A stretch of 64,000 bases of DNA from an uncultured Pontibacter sp. (GTDB lineage Bacteria; Bacteroidota; Bacteroidia; Cytophagales; Hymenobacteraceae), in contig NZ_CANLZM010000008.1 of assembly GCF_947495565.1 (NCBI RefSeq), positions 1-64,000 on the forward strand, written 5' to 3'. A model generated the notes under the pieces. The model did no database searches, was not told the DNA's origin, and saw only the letters and a program-made list of their open reading frames with translations. The stretch's first letter is position 1, and each line of letters begins with the position of its first letter. The translations under genes were made by a program, and so were the position numbers. Positions 8,007-15,389 of the stretch are shown piece after piece.

Positions 8007-8046
8007 AAAAAAAAGGGAAGCCCTATTAATAGGGCTTCCCTTTTTT
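8007..8046 (-). terminator. terminator after the small Asn-rich gene
   Basis: Arms AAGGGAAGCCCT and AGGGCTTCCCTT flank a short ATTAAT loop, with an A-run on one side and a T-run on the other. It is placed after the stop codon at 8083 and can work in both directions. Confidence 0.8.
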
Positions 8047-8082
8047 ACAGTTTTCATAGCTTATTTTGTGTAGAACGCCTTA

Positions 8083-8280
8083 CTACTTATTGTTTGGCGT
8101 GTTGTTACCGCCCTTTGCCAGGTTGCGGTTTGGGTTTTGCACTTTAGTCGCGTCATCGTTTAATTTGTTGCGCACTGGGTTATCATCAATATTACCCATT
8201 GGCTTATTCGGATCTTGCTGATTTGGATTGTTTTTCTTTAGCTCATCCAAATTCTTTTTGTTCTCATTCTTTATGCTCAT
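8083..8280 (-). CDS. small Asn/Lys-rich hypothetical protein
   Basis: A 65-residue protein not recognised as any family. Composition is extreme: Asn, Lys, Asp, Gln and Pro dominate, there is hardly any hydrophobic residue, and no Cys, Trp, Tyr or Phe. It is predicted to be wholly disordered, with motifs such as NPNQQDPNKP and GNNTPNNK. A strong terminator follows (8007-8046), which supports it being an expressed gene. No clear promoter was found. It could be a stress-related disordered protein, but that is speculation. Confidence 0.55.
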   Translation of the reverse strand: MSIKNENKKNLDELKKNNPNQQDPNKPMGNIDDNPVRNKLNDDATKVQNPNRNLAKGGNNTPNNK

Positions 8281-8417
8281 AGCTTGATTTCTTTACAGTG
8301 TATAGTATAGTTTACCCCGTTTGCCCCTATTTTGTTGCACTTAGTTGCTGCACCTCATACTCTGGAAGCTCTCAGCAAGCATATCGGAAGCATTTAAATT
8401 GCACTATATCCGGCAAC

Positions 8418-8445
8418 AAAAAAGGGAAGCCGAAGCCTCCCTTTT
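8418..8445 (-). terminator. terminator after the PfkB kinase gene
   Basis: Arms AAAAGGGAAGC and GCCTCCCTTTT (one mismatch) around CGAA, with an A-run at 8418-8423 that reads as a T-run on the minus strand. Confidence 0.7.
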
Positions 8446-8468
8446 CATATGTTATACTTTAGCTGCTA

Positions 8469-9392
8469 CTACTGTAGCACGGTATCGAAGGCAACCAGGT
8501 TCACGAACTCCTGCACACGCGCGTCAATCTCTTCCTGCGTCAGGTTTTTCAGACGCTCGGTACCGAATTTCTCTACGCAGAACGATGCCATGGCAGAACC
8601 GTGGATCACGGCGCGCTTCATGCTCTCGAAGCTGATGTTGTTGCAGCTGGCCAGGTAACCTATAAAGCCACCGGCAAAGGTATCGCCGGCTCCGGTTGGG
8701 TCAAACACTTCTTCCAGCGGCAAGGCTGGTGCAAAGAAAACTTTATCCTCGCCAAACAGCAGGGCACCGTGCTCCCCTTTTTTGATGATCAGGAATTTCG
8801 GGCCCATCGCCATAATCTTCTTGGCAGCCTTCACCAGCGAATACTCGCCGCTCAGCTGGCGCGCTTCTTCATCGTTGATCGACAGCACATCCACCAGTTT
8901 CAGCGTTTGCGTCAGGTCTTCCAGGGCAATGTCCATCCAGAAGTTCATGGTATCCATCACCACCAGTTTCGGGCGGTTGTTCAGGCGCTCAATTACCGTG
9001 CGCTGCACTTGTGGGGCCAGGTTGCCCAACATCAGGAACTCGCAGCCCTGGTAGCTCTCCGGGATGATCGGGTCGAAGTCGCCGAGCACGTTTAGCTCTG
9101 TGGCCAGCGTTTCGCGGCTGTTCATGTCGTTAAAATAGCGGCCAGACCAGAAGAATGATTTCTCGTTCTCCTTCACCTGCACGCCTTCGGTGCTGATGTT
9201 GCGATCGTGCATCAGGCTAATGTGGTCCTGGTCAAAATCGCCACCCACTACCGATACCACGTTTACCGGCTTCACAAAATAAGAGGCCGACAACGAAATA
9301 TAGGTCGCCGCGCCACCTACGATCTTATCTGTTTTTCCGAAGGGTGTCTCCAGCGCGTCAAACGCCATCGAACCAACTACTGTTAAGCTCAT
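8469..9392 (-). CDS. PfkB family sugar/nucleoside kinase
   Basis: A ribokinase-fold kinase of the PfkB family, transferring phosphate from ATP to a sugar or nucleoside. The 307-residue protein carries the C-terminal PfkB signature DPTGAGDTFAGGFIGYLA at about 237-254, with the catalytic Asp in GAGD, and the N-terminal glycine-rich VGGAATYISLSAS. Length is normal. The upstream stretch 9393-9440 consists of AT-rich near-repeats (AATTACGAATTATG, GAATTAAAAATTAAG) common in intergenic DNA of this phylum. Close Bacteroidetes homologues are annotated only as sugar kinases; the substrate cannot be told. Confidence 0.9.
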   Translation of the reverse strand: MSLTVVGSMAFDALETPFGKTDKIVGGAATYISLSASYFVKPVNVVSVVGGDFDQDHISLMHDRNISTEGVQVKENEKSFFWSGRYFNDMNSRETLATELNVLGDFDPIIPESYQGCEFLMLGNLAPQVQRTVIERLNNRPKLVVMDTMNFWMDIALEDLTQTLKLVDVLSINDEEARQLSGEYSLVKAAKKIMAMGPKFLIIKKGEHGALLFGEDKVFFAPALPLEEVFDPTGAGDTFAGGFIGYLASCNNISFESMKRAVIHGSAMASFCVEKFGTERLKNLTQEEIDARVQEFVNLVAFDTVLQ

Positions 9393-9511
9393 ATTTTATC
9401 AATTACGAATTATGAATTAAAAATTAAGAATGGGGCACCACTTGTAAGTATAGCTCCTTGTTTAAAAGAAACTAAAAGGCATACCTCCATTTAATCTCAG
9501 CAAATATAAAT

Positions 9512-9545
9512 AAAAAAAGCCCTTGAAGGTTCGCTTCAAGGGCTT
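9512..9545 (-). terminator. terminator of tRNA-His
   Basis: Arms AAGCCCTTGAAG and CTTCAAGGGCTT with an A-run at 9512-9518, giving a U-run on the minus-strand transcript. The first stem base coincides with the terminal A of the tRNA CCA end. Confidence 0.85.
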
Positions 9546-9622
9546 GGGGTGGAAGATGGGGCTCGAACCCACGACCCCCAGAATCACAATCTGGTGCTCT
9601 AACCTACTGAGCTACAACCACC
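9545..9622 (-). tRNA. tRNA-His (anticodon GTG)
   Basis: The minus strand folds as a tRNA: D arm GCTC/GAGC, anticodon arm CCAGA-TTGTGAT-TCTGG giving anticodon GTG (His), T arm GTGGG/CCCAT with loop TTCGAGC, discriminator C73, and an encoded CCA (9547-9545). The extra G-1 typical of tRNA-His is present at 9622. The acceptor stem has two apparent U-U mismatches at positions 5-68 and 6-67. A promoter lies at 9641-9670 and a terminator abuts the 3' end. Confidence 0.93.
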
Positions 9623-9640
9623 GTGTCTCAATTGAGAGTG

Positions 9641-9670
9641 CAAATATAAGCAGCATTTCACATAATACAA
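9641..9670 (-). promoter_or_regulatory. tRNA-His promoter
   Basis: Minus strand TTG (9668-9670), 19 bp spacer, TATATTTG (9641-9648). Full consensus match, about 20 bases before the tRNA. Confidence 0.75.
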
Positions 9671-9777
9671 CACCTATGGCTCATTTTTCGTCTTAAAAAT
9701 CAACTTAAACTTATAACAAACTATAAATCAGAAATATATTTTTCTAAAATATAACAGTCCAATCTATCTGCTTCTGC

Positions 9778-10146
9778 TTATTTGGCTAACCTGGCGCCGC
9801 ACCAGGGGCAATAGTTAATCACCACCATGGATGCGCTGCCATCATGCACGGGTATGCCGTACAGGCCTTCGTCCCATTTGTTGATGATCACCTCCGGGTC
9901 GTTATACTTGGTTTCGCCTTCCTCATCTATACTTTGGAATACCTTATCGGCCAGCATCAGGCAGCAGTAGCTCTCGTAGGCAAAGCCCTGGGCATTTAGC
10001 TTTTCTGCGGTAGCCCAGTTATAGCACCCCTCATCTTCGTGGATGGCATCGATGTAGGCCTCATACTCTTCCGAATCCAGCACCTCCTGCGGCAGTTCTT
10101 TCCCGAAAAAGCGGGCGTGCAGCTCTTTGAATTTTTCCAGCTCCAT
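9778..10146 (-). CDS. conserved hypothetical protein with C-terminal CPWCGARL motif
   Basis: A 122-residue acidic protein with no signal peptide. It ends with VVINYCPWCGARLAK, a CxxC pair resembling a zinc knuckle or rubredoxin-like half site; one more CYNW and SYCC in the middle add Cys residues. No family was recognised with confidence. It starts two bases after the dihydroorotase stop codon, so the two genes are translationally close and co-transcribed, but this does not establish a role in pyrimidine synthesis. Confidence 0.7.
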   Translation of the reverse strand: MELEKFKELHARFFGKELPQEVLDSEEYEAYIDAIHEDEGCYNWATAEKLNAQGFAYESYCCLMLADKVFQSIDEEGETKYNDPEVIINKWDEGLYGIPVHDGSASMVVINYCPWCGARLAK

Positions 10147-10148
10147 AC

Positions 10149-11483
10149 TTACCTGTCGAACAGCATCCTCTCGCCTTTCTTGCTTTCATCAAAGGCGCCG
10201 TTGGCAAAGGCGTGGTGCCCTGACACGATGGTATGGATTATACTTGCACTAAAGGTATGGCCCTCGAACGGCGACCAGTTACACTTATAGTATGTATTCT
10301 CTTTGGTAACAGTATACGGCTTGTTCAAGTCCACCAAAACCAAATCGGCCCAGTAACCCTCGCGGATGTAGCCACGCTCGCGCACGTTGAAAAGTATGGC
10401 CGGGGCATGCGCCATTTTCTCCACCATTTTCTCCAGCGTCAGTTTGCCCTGCTTCACAAATTCCAGCATCATCTGCAGCGAGTGCTGCACCAGCGGCACC
10501 CCTGACGGCGCTTTTTTATACTTGTTCTGCTTCTCGCCCCAGGTATGCGGGGCGTGGTCGGTGGCAATTACATCCAGTTTATCTTCCAGCAAACCTTTTA
10601 GTAAGCCTTCTTTGTGCCGATGCTCCTTTATGGCCGGGTTGCATTTAATCTGCGTGCCAAACGTATCGTAATCGTCCTTATCAAACCACAGGTGGTGCAC
10701 GCAAATTTCGGCGGTAATGCGCTTTTGCTCCAACGGAATATCGTTTCTAAACAGCTTCAGCTCTTCTTCCGTGGAGATGTGCAGGATGTGCAGGCGCGTG
10801 TTGTGCTTCTCGGCCAATTTCACGGCCAGGTAACTCGATTTAAAACAAGCCGCCTCGTTGCGGATTTCCGGGTGGCATTTTATCGGAATGTCCTCGCCAT
10901 ACTTCTGCTCATACAGCGCCATGTTATCACGGATGGTTTGCTCGTCCTCGCAATGCACGGCAATTGGCAGTTTGGCTTTGGAGAAAATCTCTTCCAGCGT
11001 CTGCTCATTATCCACCAGCATGTTGCCCGTAGAGGAGCCCATAAAAATTTTGATGCCACAAACCGTGTTAGGGTTAGTAAGCATCACCTCGGCCAGGTTA
11101 TCGTTAGTGGCGCCCATGTAAAAGGAGTAGTTTGCCAACGAGGTTTCAGCCGCGATTTTATACTTGTCTTCCAGCAGTTCCTGCGTGGTAGCGTTAGGCA
11201 CGGTGTTTGGCATCTCCATAAACGAGGTGGTTCCGCCGGCCACAGCCGCTCTTGCCTCTGTTTCGATGTTGGCTTTTTGGGTAAGCCCCGGCTCCCGGAA
11301 ATGCACCTGGTCATCGATTACGCCCGGCAGTAAATGCAGCCCGGTGGCATCAATGGTTTCGTCGGCCTTGGAGGCTATACTTTGGCCAATCTGCGCAATG
11401 CGGCCGTTTTGCACCAGCACATCGGCGGTGGTTATACTTCCTTCGTTTACGAGTTGTGCGTTTTTTATGAGGATGGATTTCAT
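10149..11483 (-). CDS. pyrC: dihydroorotase
   Basis: Dihydroorotase cyclises carbamoyl-aspartate to dihydroorotate in pyrimidine synthesis. The 444-residue amidohydrolase shows PGVIDDQVHFREPGLT (about 53-68), MEMPNT, GIKIFMGSSTG with the Lys expected to be carboxylated, LHILHIST with a metal His, and ATDHAPHT with the catalytic Asp. In the first metal motif the usual HxH is QVH (Gln at about 59, His at 61); I recall this Gln from other Bacteroidetes members, so it is probably a lineage variant and not a defect. It could alternatively act as a related cyclic amidohydrolase. It heads a two-gene unit with the CPWC protein. Confidence 0.87.
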   Translation of the reverse strand: MKSILIKNAQLVNEGSITTADVLVQNGRIAQIGQSIASKADETIDATGLHLLPGVIDDQVHFREPGLTQKANIETEARAAVAGGTTSFMEMPNTVPNATTQELLEDKYKIAAETSLANYSFYMGATNDNLAEVMLTNPNTVCGIKIFMGSSTGNMLVDNEQTLEEIFSKAKLPIAVHCEDEQTIRDNMALYEQKYGEDIPIKCHPEIRNEAACFKSSYLAVKLAEKHNTRLHILHISTEEELKLFRNDIPLEQKRITAEICVHHLWFDKDDYDTFGTQIKCNPAIKEHRHKEGLLKGLLEDKLDVIATDHAPHTWGEKQNKYKKAPSGVPLVQHSLQMMLEFVKQGKLTLEKMVEKMAHAPAILFNVRERGYIREGYWADLVLVDLNKPYTVTKENTYYKCNWSPFEGHTFSASIIHTIVSGHHAFANGAFDESKKGERMLFDR

Positions 11484-11561
11484 CTATAGATATGCTCTCT
11501 GGTAACCATTATATCGGCTAAGATACGTGAAGTGCTCGAAAGGGTAAAGATTTAGTTGTAC

Positions 11562-12269
11562 TTACTCTTGCCCTTTCCAGTTTAGATTGTAGCTTATCCC
11601 AAAACGCATGTTGGCGCGGCTCGACATAAAATCATAGCTTTTGCCCCATACCTTAACCGCGTTGGTGGCCGAGCGTGTTAGATTTGCCTGATACCTTGCC
11701 TCCAGCCTGAGCCGCCATACATTAAAACCGGCACCAACAGAAGTATCCCACACCACAGGTTTTACAGCCGTGCGCATGGCAGGCAGCACGTCCGATACGC
11801 CTTGCCCTGCATCTTTATGGAAATAGTACGGAGATCCTTTCCGCTGCAGCCTTATACTTGGCGATAGGCCTGCCATAACAAAAAATCTCCCTTCGGTTAA
11901 GGGGATGTTGAACTCCAGAAGCAGGGGAATCTCCAGCGAAGCATGTCCTACCGTTCCGCCTTTCGTGATCGGGCAGAACTGACAATCTGTTCTGGTGTTG
12001 TAAACAATGTAACTAAGACCATCATCATAATAGTTTATACCTGATGAGATGCTGAACGCCCTGTTTATAGTATAGGAAACATATCCGCCAAAGTAGCCGC
12101 CAAGGTCTCCGCCGCCGCCCAACTCCACCTGAACCGAATCCAACAACACCCTGCCAGCATCACCTTGGTTTATCAACCCAAAGGTAGGTCCGAAGGAAAG
12201 CTTTTGTGCCGTTGCAAAATGTATACACATAAAAGTGCAGATAGAACAGAGTATAAGTTTTGTTTTCAT
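11562..12269 (-). CDS. outer membrane beta-barrel protein
   Basis: A 235-residue secreted protein with signal peptide (about 1-21, ending ATAQ) followed by alternating beta-strand segments such as YFGGYVSYTINRAFSISSGINYY and LEARYQANLTR, typical of small OmpA/PorT-type barrels. Two Cys (QFCP region) lie in an extracellular loop. The final stretch MRFGISYNLNWK is a plausible closing strand with terminal aromatics. No plug or peptidoglycan-binding domain. Function unknown. Monocistronic. Confidence 0.8.
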   Translation of the reverse strand: MKTKLILCSICTFMCIHFATAQKLSFGPTFGLINQGDAGRVLLDSVQVELGGGGDLGGYFGGYVSYTINRAFSISSGINYYDDGLSYIVYNTRTDCQFCPITKGGTVGHASLEIPLLLEFNIPLTEGRFFVMAGLSPSIRLQRKGSPYYFHKDAGQGVSDVLPAMRTAVKPVVWDTSVGAGFNVWRLRLEARYQANLTRSATNAVKVWGKSYDFMSSRANMRFGISYNLNWKGQE

Positions 12270-12379
12270 ATAGAGTAGATAAAGTATAGCAGCATCAATA
12301 TACTCAATTATAGTACAGGTTGTACCATACTTCAGAGCTTAGGCAAAGCTGCAGCAAACTGTGTTAACCTTTTTTCCCG

Positions 12380-12387
12380 TACCTTTG
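12380..12387 (+). promoter_or_regulatory. -7 box ahead of the DEAD-box helicase gene
   Basis: TACCTTTG matches the -7 consensus, 22 bases before the first start codon at 12410. No TTG lies at the proper distance, so only the -7 element is supported. Confidence 0.45.
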
Positions 12388-12409
12388 TGCATCAACACGA
12401 AGTATAAAT

Positions 12410-13777
12410 TTGAACACCATGGCCGAAGAAGCAGAGAAAGAGATAAGCACCTTTGAGGATTTTAAGCTGAACAAGCAGCTGCTGAACGCCATTGAAGATG
12501 CCGGTTACGAAAAACCGACGCCGATACAGCTACAGGCTATCCCGCTGATTTCGGCAGGCCACGATATACTAGGCATTGCCCAGACAGGCACGGGTAAAAC
12601 TGCCGCTTTTCTGCTGCCGCTGCTCATGAAGGTTAAGTATGCGCAGGGCCAGCACCCGCGCGCGCTCATCATTGCGCCAACCCGCGAGCTGGTGATGCAG
12701 ATTGAGGAGAATATTACGCTACTGGCCAAGTATACCGATATCCGCCACCTGGCCATATACGGCGGCCTCGGCCCAAAAACCCAGATCGAAGCCATCAGCA
12801 AAGGCATTGATATACTGGTAGCCACGCCCAAGCGCCTGATAGAGCTCTATCTGAAAGGCGACCTTGTATTGAAAGACCTGAAAACGCTGATTCTGGATGA
12901 GGCCGACAAGATGATGGACATGGGCTTTATGCCGCAGATCCGGAGGTTGCTGGAGGTAATTCCGCGCAAGCGCCAGAACCTGCTGTTTTCGGCCACGATG
13001 CCGGATAAAGTGGTGGAGCTTTCTGAGGAATTCCTTGAGTTCCCGACCAGAGTTGAAATTACCCCGCAAGCCACGCCCGTTGAAACCGTGAGCCAGGTGC
13101 TATACAAGGTGCCAAACCTGCGTACCAAGATTGAGCTGCTGGAGCACCTGATTCAGGATGCGGAAACGCTTAACCGGGTCATCATCTTTACGCGCAGCAA
13201 GAAGAACGCCGAGAGCGTGTCTAAGTTTCTGGAGCACCGCAACTACGGCGAGGTGCGCGCCATACATGGCAACAAAGGCCAGAACACCCGCATCAACTCC
13301 ATGGAGGCCTTTAAGGGCGGCGAGGTGCGTTTCCTGGTGGCTACTGATGTGGCAGCCCGTGGCATCGACGTAACCATGGTAAGCCATGTGATTAACTTTG
13401 ACGTGCCGCTGATTTACGAGGATTACGTGCACCGCATTGGCCGCACAGGACGCGCCGAACAGGCCGGGGCAGCCATCACCTTCGCCACTGAAGCTGAGAT
13501 GTACCATGTGCAGAAGGTCGAAAAGATCATCCGCATGAAAATTCCGCAGGAGCCGATGCCCGAAACGGTGAAAGTGTTTAAAACCCCTTTTGAGGAGCAG
13601 CAGGAAATGGCCCGTGAGATAGACCGCCAAAAGCGCCGCGACGATCCCGACTTTAAAGGCGCTTTCCATGAGAAGAAAGGCCGCCACAAGTCTAACTTCG
13701 ACAAAGGCAAAAAGAAAGGCGACCCGAAGAACTCGGTTTGGCAGAAGACCAAGAAAAAAGGAAGCAGAAAGAAATAA
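12410..13777 (+). CDS. DEAD-box RNA helicase
   Basis: An ATP-dependent RNA helicase acting in ribosome assembly or RNA decay. The 455-residue protein carries all motifs in order: Q motif (PTPIQLQAIP), motif I AQTGTGKT (about 57-64), Ia PTREL, II DEAD (about 165), III SAT, IV IIFTRS, V ARGID and VI HRIGRTGR. The C-terminal about 60 residues are Lys-rich, the usual RNA-binding tail of RhlE-type proteins. Two starts are possible, MNTM at 12410 or the internal Met at 12419. It is followed by a perfect palindromic terminator. Confidence 0.95.
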   Translation: MNTMAEEAEKEISTFEDFKLNKQLLNAIEDAGYEKPTPIQLQAIPLISAGHDILGIAQTGTGKTAAFLLPLLMKVKYAQGQHPRALIIAPTRELVMQIEENITLLAKYTDIRHLAIYGGLGPKTQIEAISKGIDILVATPKRLIELYLKGDLVLKDLKTLILDEADKMMDMGFMPQIRRLLEVIPRKRQNLLFSATMPDKVVELSEEFLEFPTRVEITPQATPVETVSQVLYKVPNLRTKIELLEHLIQDAETLNRVIIFTRSKKNAESVSKFLEHRNYGEVRAIHGNKGQNTRINSMEAFKGGEVRFLVATDVAARGIDVTMVSHVINFDVPLIYEDYVHRIGRTGRAEQAGAAITFATEAEMYHVQKVEKIIRMKIPQEPMPETVKVFKTPFEEQQEMAREIDRQKRRDDPDFKGAFHEKKGRHKSNFDKGKKKGDPKNSVWQKTKKKGSRKK

Positions 13778-13821
13778 AACAGCAGCGGCCTGAAGTTTAA
13801 ACTTCAGGCCGCTGCTGTTTT
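13776..13821. terminator. bidirectional terminator, perfect 46-bp palindrome
   Basis: The sequence is symmetric about 13798.5, with arms containing AGCAGCGGCCTGAAGTTT and its exact complement and A/T runs at both ends. It serves the convergent helicase and membrane-protein genes. Confidence 0.85.
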
Positions 13822-13846
13822 AACTGTTATACTTTTATAAGGCTGA

Positions 13847-14299
13847 TCAGAAAAACCGCGCGGCAAGGTGGCCAAACTCAAATACCATCAGGTTCAGCAC
13901 GGCACTCCATACTATAGAGCTCCACAGCATATGTATAAATATCTGCTTGCGCGATGCCCCAAACAACGCCGCTACCACCGTACCTAAAATAGGCGTAAAA
14001 ATAACGGGCGTTAAAAAGGCCACGCCTACCACTCCAAAGCTTCTCCAGATTTTGATAATGCGGCGGTTCTTTTTATTGAAAGCTGATTTGTTCTTTGCCT
14101 TTTGCCGCGCAGACCACCACTTTGCAAACGCTCTGCCGATTATTGAGAAGATAATCACGCTGGTCATCATGCCAGCCACCGTTAGCATCACCGTTTCGAA
14201 ATAAGACAATCCTAACGACACACCTGTAAGCGGCCCTCCAATAAACTTCACCATACTGGCCAGGTATACCGAAAGGTATTTTAGTATTTCAACAAACAC
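13847..14299 (-). CDS. small integral membrane protein, DedA/small-multidrug-export-like
   Basis: A 150-residue protein with about four hydrophobic segments (roughly 5-25, 33-55, 87-112, 122-145) and a basic cytoplasmic loop rich in Lys/Arg (about 60-85). The stretch FGVVGVAFLTPVIFTPILGTVVAALFG, with Pro and Gly inside a membrane segment, recalls COG2426 (small multidrug export) and DedA-like proteins. This is family resemblance only and the substrate is unknown. It converges on the helicase gene and shares its terminator. Confidence 0.6.
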   Translation of the reverse strand: MFVEILKYLSVYLASMVKFIGGPLTGVSLGLSYFETVMLTVAGMMTSVIIFSIIGRAFAKWWSARQKAKNKSAFNKKNRRIIKIWRSFGVVGVAFLTPVIFTPILGTVVAALFGASRKQIFIHMLWSSIVWSAVLNLMVFEFGHLAARFF

Positions 14300-14476
14300 A
14301 GTAGACTACGTTAAAGAATTGCTTTCAAAAATTAAGCTAAAGCTGAATTAGTAGTTTATACGCAACACCAGAAAAATTACCGCACAATTTCAGGCGCAAA
14401 CCAGCTGGGCAAGCGCATTTGCTATACAACCGCTCAGGCTGCCATACTCCCGCGAAAAATAAACCAGCGTATGCAC

Positions 14477-15133
14477 TTAAATTTTCGGGCCAAAAGCAAG
14501 GTCGCCGGCATCGCCAAGGCCAGGCACAATGTATGATTTGTCGTTGAGGTGATCATCTACAGCTCCGAGCCAGATATGCGCCTCCGGCACCTGCTCCTGC
14601 ACATAGGCAAGCCCTTCCGGGGCGGCTATGGCTGCGGCAATATGCACCTGCTTTGGCTTTCCGTGGCGCAGCATGCCCTGGTAAGACTTCACCAAGGATC
14701 GGCCCGTGGCCAGCATCGGGTCTGCCAAAATCAGAATCTTGTCGTGCAGGTTTACCGAAGCCAGGTACTCCATATTTATCTGCAGCTGCGTGTTCTCCTC
14801 CTCCACACGGTAAGCGCCTACAAAGGTGCTGTAAGCTTTATCGAAGTAGTTGAGCATGCCGTTGTACAGCGGCAGGCCGGCCCGAAGTATGGTGGCCAGC
14901 ACCGGCTGCTCAGCCAGCAGTTGCGTGCGTGTTTCGGCCAACGGCGTTGTGATGTTTACTTCCTGGTATGGTAGCGTTTTAGAAATCTCGTAAGCCAACA
15001 ATTCTCCCAAGCGCTCCAGGTTTCGCCGGAAACGCAGGCTGTCGCGGTGCACGTGCACATCGCGCAGCTCGGCTACGTAGTGGTTAGCAAGCGATGGTGT
15101 TTGGGTAAGGATGTGTACGTTTTCGTTTTCCAT
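14477..15133 (-). CDS. upp: uracil phosphoribosyltransferase
   Basis: Upp salvages uracil to UMP using PRPP. The 218-residue protein has LRAGLPLYNGMLNYF, the PRPP loop LADPMLATGRSL (about 140-151) and the C-terminal uracil-binding IVPGLGDAGDLAFGP, all diagnostic. An in-frame TTG at 15145 would add four residues, but the ATG at 15133 fits the family and lies about 22 bases after the predicted transcription start. Promoter at 15162-15193. Confidence 0.94.
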   Translation of the reverse strand: MENENVHILTQTPSLANHYVAELRDVHVHRDSLRFRRNLERLGELLAYEISKTLPYQEVNITTPLAETRTQLLAEQPVLATILRAGLPLYNGMLNYFDKAYSTFVGAYRVEEENTQLQINMEYLASVNLHDKILILADPMLATGRSLVKSYQGMLRHGKPKQVHIAAAIAAPEGLAYVQEQVPEAHIWLGAVDDHLNDKSYIVPGLGDAGDLAFGPKI

Positions 15134-15161
15134 GATAGCTACCAAATTATAAGTGATGGCT

Positions 15162-15193
15162 TAAAGATACGTAAGGTGCAGGGCTCACTCCAA
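15162..15193 (-). promoter_or_regulatory. upp promoter
   Basis: Minus strand TTG (15191-15193), 21 bp spacer, TATCTTTA (15162-15169). Confidence 0.55.
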
Positions 15194-15389
15194 AACGGAA
15201 GGCAAATTTCAACCGCTCGTCGGTTTTACCTTATTTTTTGGAACCGCCAAAGAAAAGCATCTGCATGCTGCCACGGCACGTTCAGTAGCTCAGGCAAAGT
15301 ATAAATTAGCCTTTCGTTTCTAAACTTTCAGCTTCAAAAAGAGTACATTCGCATTTTATTATTCTGATTTTCTTACTAATACAATATAC

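Noticed and set aside
12340..12400. Complete promoter for the DEAD-box helicase
   Set aside because: Only the -7 box fits; no TTG at 19-22 bp, so the -33 was not claimed.
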